A stretch of 10,348 nt of DNA from an uncultured Terriglobus sp. (lineage in GTDB: Bacteria; Acidobacteriota; Terriglobia; Terriglobales; Acidobacteriaceae), in assembly GCA_937859825.1 (NCBI GenBank), contig CALMAP010000283.1, forward strand, positions 22,819 through 33,166, in the 5' to 3' direction. Shown piece by piece: positions 5,488 to 10,348 of this stretch. Position 1 is the stretch's first letter; each line of letters begins with the position of its first letter. The position numbers and the translations under genes are program-made. Under the pieces are notes generated by a model, which saw only the letters and a program-made list of their open reading frames with translations, made no database searches and was not told the DNA's origin.

Positions 5488-7725
5488 GTGAGTAGAAAGC
5501 CTTTCCTGCCCACGTCCGTATCCCGCCGCAGCTTTCTCAAGGCTTCCGCTAGTTTGACGTTGGCCGGTAGCGCACTTGAGGCCTCTGCCGTCGCAGAGCA
5601 AAACGGAACAGGCCGAGGTGCGGCTCCCGCCGCAGACACGACGCACAGCCCGGTAACGCTGGTAAACATTCTTCAAGGCACCGACTCCACGCCTGCTTTC
5701 TCGCGGGGAAACACGCTGCCCATTGCGGCGCACCCGTTTGGCATGGCGCACTGGACGCTGCAGTCCAACGCCAACGGTCCGTGGATGTTTGCACCGGGCC
5801 AACGGCGCATTCAAGGCTTCCGCTGCACACATCAGCTCAGCCCTTGGCTCTCGGATTACGGGCAGGCCGTATTTCTGCCCTTCTGCGGCGAGATCGACCC
5901 GGAGGCGTCCAGCCGCTCCACGTCGTACCGGCCAGAGTCATCGACGCTGTTGCCGCACACGCTGCGCATGCGGCTGATGCGCTACTCCATTGACGCGGAG
6001 CTGCTGCCGACGGAGCGTTGCTGCATGATCACGGCCCGCTACACCAAGCCACAGAAGCCGGGCTTTCTCTTCGAGGCTCCAGGCAAAGAAGCGCCCACGG
6101 TACAGGAGAACAAGGCGGAGCGAACAATTGCCTTTACCTCCACCGCAAACTCGGGCGGCGTTCCGCAAGGGTTCGCGACTTACTACGCGATGCATTTCTC
6201 TGAGCCGTGGACGAGCTACGAACTCAAGGAAGCGAAGGGCCACCACGCAGGTGTTCTCACGTTTGCCGAGAAGACAAAGTACGTCGAGGTGCGAATCGGC
6301 ACCTCATTCATTTCATTCGAGCAGGCCCGGCGCAACCTTGACCGTGAGCTTGGCACGCGCTCGCCGGAGGAGGTACGTACCGCCTCGGAAAAGATTTGGA
6401 ATGACTCGCTGCGACGTATCGAAATCGAGGGTGCCACGCCGGAGCAGCAGCGCACCTTCTACTCGTGCCTGTATCGCACGTTGCTCTTCCCACGCATGTG
6501 GCACGAGCCGGACGCATCCGGCGCAATGCAGCACCGCAGCCCCTTCAACGGGGAGGTGCTGCCCGGTGTGATGTATGCCGACCACGGTTACTGGGACGTC
6601 TACCGCGCCTGGTACCCCATGATGACGGTGCTGTTTCCTGAGCGGCTTGGTGAGATCCTGCAGGCATGGGTGAACGCCTACAAGGAAGGCGGCTGGCTGC
6701 CGCAGTTTCCTTGTCCGGGATACCGCGCCTGCATGACAGGCAGCCTGATCGATTCGTTGTTCGGCGAGGCCGCGGTCAAAGGGATTAAGGGCTTCGATCT
6801 GGCCGGCGCCTATGACGGCCTGAAGAAGCATGCAACCCAGCCGGGCAACCCTGACGCTGGGTACGGGAGGCGAGGCCTGCCGGAGTATCTGAAGTACGGC
6901 TACTGCCCCGCGGGCATGGTGGACCAGTCCGCCGCGGAAACGGTCGACGCAGCCTACGGCGACTACTGCATCGCGCAGGTGGCGAAGGTGCTCGGTAAAG
7001 ACGCGGACGCACAGATGTTCTTCAAGCGGTCTGAAAACTGGAAGCATCTCTTCGACAAGAAGACCGGGTTTATTCGCGGCAGGAAGGCCGATGGAAGCTG
7101 GCTTGAGCCGTTCGATCCGGTCACGTGGGGCGACCCTTACGTGGAAGGAGCGGCGTGGCAGCACCGCTGGGACGTGCCGCACGACATGCCCGGCCTGATC
7201 GCGGCGCTCGGGGGCAAGGCGAAAGCAGTCGAGGCGCTGGACGAGATGCTCTCCATGCCGCCGACATTCAACACCGGCGTGTACGGCACGGAGATCCACG
7301 AGATGTCTGAGATGGCTGCGCTCAACTTTGGTCAGTACTCGCATAACAACCAGCCGGTACATCACGTGCTTGCGGTCTACACGGCTGCCGGCAGGCCCGA
7401 CCGCGCGGCACACTTTGCGCATCGCGTCATGCGGGAGGCCTATTCGCCCGACGCCTTCTCCGGCGACGAGGACACAGGCTCCATGGCAGCGTGGTATGTG
7501 CTCGCCTCGCTCGGCATCCTCACGCTCTGCCCCGCCCAGCCGGAGTACATGCTGGCCAGGCCGCTCTTCCCGCGCGCCACGGTGCATCTGCCCGGCGGTA
7601 AGACACTCGTGGTGCAGTCCGCCGGAGAGGGTGCGAAAGCGGTGTCGATCAATGGCAAGCCGCTCGCGGACTTTACGATCAGCCACAACGACCTGACAGG
7701 CGGGGGAACGCTGAACTTCAGCTAG
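5488..7725 (+). CDS. Tat-exported GH92 alpha-mannosidase
   Basis: A 745-residue protein of glycoside hydrolase family 92, calcium-dependent inverting exo-alpha-mannosidases. Residues 12-20 (SRRSFLKAS) plus a hydrophobic stretch to about 35 form a twin-arginine export signal. The N-terminal beta domain begins at VNILQGTDS (59-67) and has PFGM (83-86) and W89. The catalytic (alpha/alpha)6 domain includes EQQRTFYSCLYRTLLFPR (319-336), DHGYWDVYRAWYPM (365-378), EGAAWQHRWDVPHD (553-566) and SGDEDTGSMAAWY (658-670). By comparison with the characterised Bacteroides enzyme BT3990 (recalled: acid E533, bases D642/D644), E553 and D660/D662 are the likely catalytic residues, with nearly the same spacing. 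H604-E605 matches the pair linked to alpha-1,2 specificity. Full-length for the family. The start is GTG with GGAG 7 nt upstream. It should trim mannose side chains, complementing the GH76 enzyme. Confidence 0.93.
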   Translation: MSRKPFLPTSVSRRSFLKASASLTLAGSALEASAVAEQNGTGRGAAPAADTTHSPVTLVNILQGTDSTPAFSRGNTLPIAAHPFGMAHWTLQSNANGPWMFAPGQRRIQGFRCTHQLSPWLSDYGQAVFLPFCGEIDPEASSRSTSYRPESSTLLPHTLRMRLMRYSIDAELLPTERCCMITARYTKPQKPGFLFEAPGKEAPTVQENKAERTIAFTSTANSGGVPQGFATYYAMHFSEPWTSYELKEAKGHHAGVLTFAEKTKYVEVRIGTSFISFEQARRNLDRELGTRSPEEVRTASEKIWNDSLRRIEIEGATPEQQRTFYSCLYRTLLFPRMWHEPDASGAMQHRSPFNGEVLPGVMYADHGYWDVYRAWYPMMTVLFPERLGEILQAWVNAYKEGGWLPQFPCPGYRACMTGSLIDSLFGEAAVKGIKGFDLAGAYDGLKKHATQPGNPDAGYGRRGLPEYLKYGYCPAGMVDQSAAETVDAAYGDYCIAQVAKVLGKDADAQMFFKRSENWKHLFDKKTGFIRGRKADGSWLEPFDPVTWGDPYVEGAAWQHRWDVPHDMPGLIAALGGKAKAVEALDEMLSMPPTFNTGVYGTEIHEMSEMAALNFGQYSHNNQPVHHVLAVYTAAGRPDRAAHFAHRVMREAYSPDAFSGDEDTGSMAAWYVLASLGILTLCPAQPEYMLARPLFPRATVHLPGGKTLVVQSAGEGAKAVSINGKPLADFTISHNDLTGGGTLNFS

Positions 7726-7804
7726 AAACAACAGAAGGCGCGCGGCAATCAACCGGTTCTCTCGAACGAATGGCCACGCTTGGCGTACCATCCGGGATGT
7801 GTTG

Positions 7805-8317
7805 GTGCCGGATGCCATTCGCGAGTTTGTACGGTGCAAAGTGCTGCGGCCCTTGCTGCGCTTGTTGCGCGGCGGGATCACGCCACGCCGCCTCGCGTGG
7901 AGCCTTGCACTGGGTATCGTGATCGGCATCAATCCTTCGGTCGGTGTGACGACGGTGCTTGTCATCACTCTGGCGTGGATCTTCGGATTGAACCAGGTGG
8001 CATCGCAGATCGGCGCGCATGCGATGTCACCGTTGCACCTGCTGCTGTTTCTGCCGTTTATCGAGCTAGGCGTGCACCTGTTCCATACGCGCCGTCTCCC
8101 GCTAAGCCGTAAACAGCTTGAGCACCTGAGCCATCATCCACTGCGGCTCTTCAAGGACATCTGGCAATGGGAGTGGCATGCGCTGGTGGTATGGGCGGTG
8201 GTTGCCGTGGTCGCGATGCCGCTTCTTGCGAAGTACATCCGGCGTGGCCTGGTGGTGCTGATGCGACGCCATCGCACGCTGGCGCAGTCAGAGCCTGCGG
8301 CCCACGTAGGGGAGTAG
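7805..8317 (+). CDS. DUF2062 family small membrane protein
   Basis: About 170 residues matching the DUF2062 family of small integral membrane proteins, whose function is not established. Numbered from 7805: a basic amphipathic start (CKVLRPLLRLLRGGITPRRL, 11-30), then a hydrophobic region with the family's Gly/Pro pattern (LALGIVIGINPSVGVTTVLV, 34-53). A second segment contains SPLHLLLFLPFIELGVHLF (75-93), and a third membrane segment lies at about 125-147, followed by a basic cytoplasmic tail. No ATG lies near the start. GTG at 7805 is 7 nt after GGGA (7794-7797), a better distance than GTG at 7799 (1 nt) or TTG at 7802, but any of these is possible. It follows GH92 after 79 bp in the same direction. 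Co-transcription is possible, but no functional link to mannan use is apparent. Confidence 0.82.
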   Translation: MPDAIREFVRCKVLRPLLRLLRGGITPRRLAWSLALGIVIGINPSVGVTTVLVITLAWIFGLNQVASQIGAHAMSPLHLLLFLPFIELGVHLFHTRRLPLSRKQLEHLSHHPLRLFKDIWQWEWHALVVWAVVAVVAMPLLAKYIRRGLVVLMRRHRTLAQSEPAAHVGE

Positions 8318-8342
8318 CGCACTCGGAACGCGAAACGCATGG

Positions 8343-8364
8343 GTCGACCGTTGAGCCGATCGAC
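8343..8364. terminator. Weak stem-loop between convergent genes
   Basis: GTCGACCG (8343-8350) and CGATCGAC (8357-8364) pair at 7 of 8 positions around a 6-nt loop. They lie in the 61-bp gap between the DUF2062 stop and the small convergent gene. The position fits a bidirectional terminator, but no T-run follows in either direction, so the call is tentative. Confidence 0.3.
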
Positions 8365-8378
8365 ACACTGGTCGGCTG

Positions 8379-8573
8379 TTAGACCGATTTGCGCTGGAAC
8401 GCGGTTTTCCTGGACCCCGCCAGGGTCTTTGTTTTGAAATTACCGCCGGTATTGCTCGCGGCTTTCGGATTGTTCTTGTTTTCTGCTTTTTCACGTGCGG
8501 CCTGCAGCTTTTGTGCGGCGCGGCTCAGGCCCCCGATCTTCACGGTACCCGGCTTCGGTATGAAGTCTTCCAT
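8379..8573 (-). CDS. Small very basic protein of unknown function (64 residues)
   Basis: A 64-residue protein running from ATG at 8573-8571 to TAA at 8381-8379. The start is supported by a strong ribosome-binding site, GAGGGAG (8586-8580), 6 nt upstream. The open frame continues 21 codons further upstream, but that part is probably not translated. The protein has 14 Lys/Arg against 4 Asp/Glu, no signal peptide and no membrane segment. Residues 16-32 (LSRAAQKLQAAREKAEN) look helical. Residues 33-64 are rich in Asn, Gly, Lys and Ser, look disordered, and end in a basic tail (SRKTAFQRKSV). I do not recognise a family. Composition suggests a nucleic-acid or ribosome-binding peptide, but that is inference. 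It is convergent to the DUF2062 gene and divergent from cysD. Confidence 0.65.
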   Translation of the reverse strand: MEDFIPKPGTVKIGGLSRAAQKLQAAREKAENKNNPKAASNTGGNFKTKTLAGSRKTAFQRKSV

Positions 8574-8579
8574 AAATGT

Positions 8580-8586
8580 CTCCCTC
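8580..8586 (-). promoter_or_regulatory. Strong ribosome-binding site of the 64-residue gene
   Basis: GAGGGAG on the minus strand lies 6 nt before ATG at 8573. It is the main evidence that this short gene is real and where it starts. Confidence 0.6.
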
Positions 8587-8688
8587 GCATATAGATGGTC
8601 CGATTCCCCATCGCGATATTGCGCCTGCTCTCGCACACGTTGCTTCCTACTGATTGTAAAACGCGGTCACATTCGCGCTCGTCTCCAG

Positions 8689-8713
8689 GCAGAGACGGCA
8701 GCATGGTCTCTGC
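8689..8713. promoter_or_regulatory. 8-bp perfect inverted repeat with competing pairing partner, cysD leader
   Basis: GCAGAGAC (8689-8696) and GTCTCTGC (8706-8713) form a perfect 8-bp stem around a 9-nt loop. A further GTCTC copy at 8681-8685 can pair with GAGAC (8692-8696) instead, so two mutually exclusive hairpins are possible if the region is transcribed. On DNA it could equally be an operator. Confidence 0.35.
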
Positions 8714-8759
8714 GACCCTGCTGTGTTAAAGTCATGCTCAATGGCTCGCCTCGCCCATC

Positions 8760-8782
8760 TTAGCGGTTGTTGTTGCCGCTAA
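8760..8782. promoter_or_regulatory. 7-bp perfect inverted repeat, cysD leader
   Basis: TTAGCGG (8760-8766) and CCGCTAA (8776-8782) form a perfect 7-bp inverted repeat around the 9-nt loop TTGTTGTTG. It lies about 75 bp before the cysD start. It may be a regulator site or an RNA hairpin. No T-run follows, so it is not a normal terminator. Confidence 0.35.
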
Positions 8783-8856
8783 CCATCATCCCCGTTCGGG
8801 CTTGAGGCCGTTTCACCTTTCCCTACATCGCAGCGAGTACCTCGATCATCTTGAAG

Positions 8857-9885
8857 ATGAGTGACGGTACGGAATCCCCGCAAGCACTCAGGCCATCGAC
8901 CTTTGGAGGCACCGCGATTTTGCCAGCGCAATTGACATGGACGCCCCCGGCTCCGCCGCCATCCCTGGTGGACGGTGCCGCGTCCCGATCACGCATCAGC
9001 CATCTCCGCCTGCTCGAGGCAGAGAGCATTCACATCCTGCGCGAGGTCGCGGCAGAGTTTGAGAAGCCAGTGATGCTCTATTCCATCGGCAAGGACTCTG
9101 CGGTCATGCTGAGGCTGGCGCAGAAGGCGTTCTATCCCGCGCCACTGCCTTTCCCCTTGCTGCACATCGATACGGGCTACAAGTTTCGCGAGATGCTCCA
9201 GTTTCGCGACAATATGGCGAAGTCCATCGGTGCGGACCTGATCGTGTGGCGCAATGAAGCGGCCTTGGCGGCAGGAACGAACCCTATTGCGCTCGACACC
9301 AAGCGCTGTTGCGGTCTGCTCAAAACGCAGGCCTTGCTGGACGGCCTTCAGCATGGCGGTTTTACTGCGGCGTTCGGCGGTGCGCGACGCGATGAGGAGA
9401 AGTCCCGCGCGAAAGAGCGTATCTACTCCTTTCGCGACCGGGCAGGGCAGTGGGAGCCGCGCAACCAGCGGCCCGAACTTTGGAAGCTTTACAACGGCAG
9501 GATCCATCCCGGTGAGACAATCCGCGTCTTTCCGCTCTCGAACTGGACCGAGATCGATGTGTGGCAGTACATCCACGAAGAGAACATTCCCGTGGTGGAT
9601 CTGTACTTTGCGAAGGAGCGGCCCATGTATCTGCGCGGAGACGCGCTGCTGCCGACGGAGCAGGACTTCGTCGCGCGTCCCGGAGAAAAGCCCGTGCTTG
9701 TAAAGAGCCGCCTGCGGTCGCTTGGCTGCAGCCCATGCACCGGGGCCATCCGCTCCGACGCGGACACCGTGCCGAAGATCATTGAGGAAATTCTCGGCTT
9801 CCGCTCCTCCGAGCGCGCCAATCGCGTGATCGACCACGACCAGGAAGGCTCGATGGAGATCAAAAAGCGGGAGGGCTACTTCTGA
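8857..9885 (+). CDS. cysD: Sulfate adenylyltransferase subunit 2 (ATP sulfurylase catalytic subunit)
   Basis: A 342-residue CysD, the catalytic subunit that joins sulfate and ATP to make adenylyl sulfate (APS) in the cytoplasm, powered by GTP hydrolysis in CysN. The family core begins around residue 53 with LEAESIHILREVAAEFEKPV, followed by the PP-loop YSIGKDSAVM (75-84). Then come LLHIDTGYKFREM (101-113), AFGGARRDEEKSRAKERIYS (172-191), FPLSNWTEIDVWQYI (225-239) and the C-terminal signature CSPCTGAIRSDADT (291-304). Residues 1-50 are a Pro-rich, probably disordered extension missing from the 302-residue E. coli protein. I chose ATG at 8857, although its ribosome-binding site is weak. TTG at 8920, 10 nt after GGAGG (8905-8909), is an alternative that would shorten the extension. 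The stop overlaps the cysN start by one base (TGATG), indicating translational coupling. Confidence 0.95.
   Translation: MSDGTESPQALRPSTFGGTAILPAQLTWTPPAPPPSLVDGAASRSRISHLRLLEAESIHILREVAAEFEKPVMLYSIGKDSAVMLRLAQKAFYPAPLPFPLLHIDTGYKFREMLQFRDNMAKSIGADLIVWRNEAALAAGTNPIALDTKRCCGLLKTQALLDGLQHGGFTAAFGGARRDEEKSRAKERIYSFRDRAGQWEPRNQRPELWKLYNGRIHPGETIRVFPLSNWTEIDVWQYIHEENIPVVDLYFAKERPMYLRGDALLPTEQDFVARPGEKPVLVKSRLRSLGCSPCTGAIRSDADTVPKIIEEILGFRSSERANRVIDHDQEGSMEIKKREGYF
9869..9875 (+). promoter_or_regulatory. Ribosome-binding site of cysN inside the cysD end
   Basis: GGGAGGG lies within the last codons of cysD, 9 nt before the cysN ATG at 9885. It supports that start, and so the long N-terminal extension of CysN. 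Confidence 0.6.
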
Positions 9886-10348
9886 TGCCGCCCTTCGCAC
9901 AAAACGAGGAACTGACCACGCTGAAGTTGCAGAACACGCCAAAGAACGAGGCGGAAAACGACGCACCCATCGGGGAACCGGAGGTCTGGAACCCGGAGAT
10001 CGTCGAAAGCAATCCGCACCTGGGTCACGCGCCCGAACCGGAGCCGGTCGAGATCTCGCCCGAGTTCGCCGCCGCCGCGAATTTCGATATCAACGCCTAT
10101 CTTGCGGAAGAGCGCGGCAAGGACCTGCTGCGCTTTTCGACGGCGGGATCGGTGGACGATGGCAAGTCGACCCTGATTGGCCGCCTGCTTTACGACACGC
10201 AGAGCGTCTATGCGGACCAGGTTCGCTCCATTGAGGGCAAGGGCACCACCGCACCCGGCGTGCTTGACCTTGCGTTGCTGACCGACGGCTTGCGTGCGGA
10301 GCGTGAGCAGGGCATCACCATCGACGTGGCCTATCGCTACTTCAGCAC
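9885..10348 (+). CDS. cysN: Sulfate adenylyltransferase subunit 1, GTPase (C-terminus outside window)
   Basis: The first 154 codons of CysN, the EF-Tu-like GTPase that drives APS synthesis by CysD. The G1/P-loop is GSVDDGKST (88-96), followed by LIGRLLYDTQSVYADQV (97-113). The switch region LLTDGLRAEREQGITIDVAY (131-150) is nearly diagnostic for CysN, and the frame is open at the window end. About 60 residues precede the usual family start. They are acidic and Pro/Glu-rich (for example HAPEPEPVEISPEF, 48-61) and probably disordered. The start is ATG at 9885, overlapping the cysD stop by one base, with GGGAGGG 9 nt upstream. Whether it is a CysN alone or a CysNC fusion with APS kinase cannot be seen here. 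Confidence 0.95.
   Translation, partial: MPPFAQNEELTTLKLQNTPKNEAENDAPIGEPEVWNPEIVESNPHLGHAPEPEPVEISPEFAAAANFDINAYLAEERGKDLLRFSTAGSVDDGKSTLIGRLLYDTQSVYADQVRSIEGKGTTAPGVLDLALLTDGLRAEREQGITIDVAYRYFS

Larger units (their letters stand above)
8574..8856. promoter_or_regulatory. Divergent promoter region and cysD leader
   Basis: This 283-bp region separates the minus-strand small gene from cysD and has no convincing gene of its own. It must hold both promoters. I could not place a convincing -35/-10 pair for either. It contains two perfect inverted repeats, listed separately, and a short CCC-GTTC-GGG hairpin at 8791-8800. I looked for the conserved cores of SAM riboswitches, because the downstream genes are for sulfur assimilation, and did not recognise one. 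Confidence 0.5.

Noticed and set aside
6313..7968. 551-codon minus-strand open frame
   Set aside because: It is antisense to GH92 and extends over its 3' end, and shows no domains or plausible start context.
8389..8763. 124-codon plus-strand open frame with a hydrophobic start
   Set aside because: It is opposite the 64-residue gene, which has the strong ribosome-binding site. The hydrophobic run is what the Lys/Asn-rich opposite strand would give.
8640..8856. SAM-type riboswitch upstream of cysD
   Set aside because: Hairpins are present, but I could not find the conserved core sequences of known SAM riboswitches. Reported instead as unexplained dyads.
8989..9966. 325-codon minus-strand open frame
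   Set aside because: It is antisense to cysD, whose motifs are unmistakable.

Overview
The window looks like chromosomal DNA of an acidobacterium, most likely of the Terriglobia (Acidobacteriaceae) group. This is an inference from four things: the GC-rich sequence, the large Oar-like TonB-dependent receptor whose barrel ends in Phe, the set of secreted carbohydrate-active enzymes, and a degenerate intergenic repeat of the kind I remember from these genomes. No marker gene in the window proves the taxonomy.

Positions 1-7725 hold a compact locus for breaking down alpha-mannan, such as yeast or fungal cell-wall mannan or high-mannose glycans. It starts with the C-terminal part of a TonB-dependent outer-membrane receptor (1-1763, left end cut by the window). 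Just 23 bp downstream is a secreted GH76 endo-alpha-1,6-mannanase (1787-2920). Convergent to it, on the minus strand, is a secreted protein of the glutaminase-A / DUF4965 family (3198-5276). Divergent from that, on the plus strand, is a Tat-exported GH92 alpha-mannosidase (5488-7725). The expected logic is that GH76 cuts the alpha-1,6 backbone, GH92 removes alpha-1,2 (or 1,3) mannose side units, and the receptor imports products. The role of the 'glutaminase' is open. No SusD partner, inner-membrane transporter or regulator gene is visible.

The two intergenic regions of the locus carry structure. Between the convergent genes lies a roughly 100-bp element bounded by imperfect inverted repeats (3069-3165). 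Between the divergent genes, the 211-bp control region has two dyads that could be operators.

Positions 7805-8573 hold a small DUF2062 membrane protein and, convergent to it, a 64-residue very basic protein of unknown function.

From 8857 to the right end is the start of a sulfate-assimilation operon. cysD (ATP sulfurylase subunit 2) overlaps by one base with cysN (ATP sulfurylase GTPase subunit, cut by the window end). Together they make adenylyl sulfate from sulfate and ATP. Both subunits have N-terminal extensions compared with the enterobacterial proteins. The untranslated region before cysD contains two perfect inverted repeats, each with a 9-nt loop. I see no tRNA, rRNA, CRISPR array or insertion sequence.
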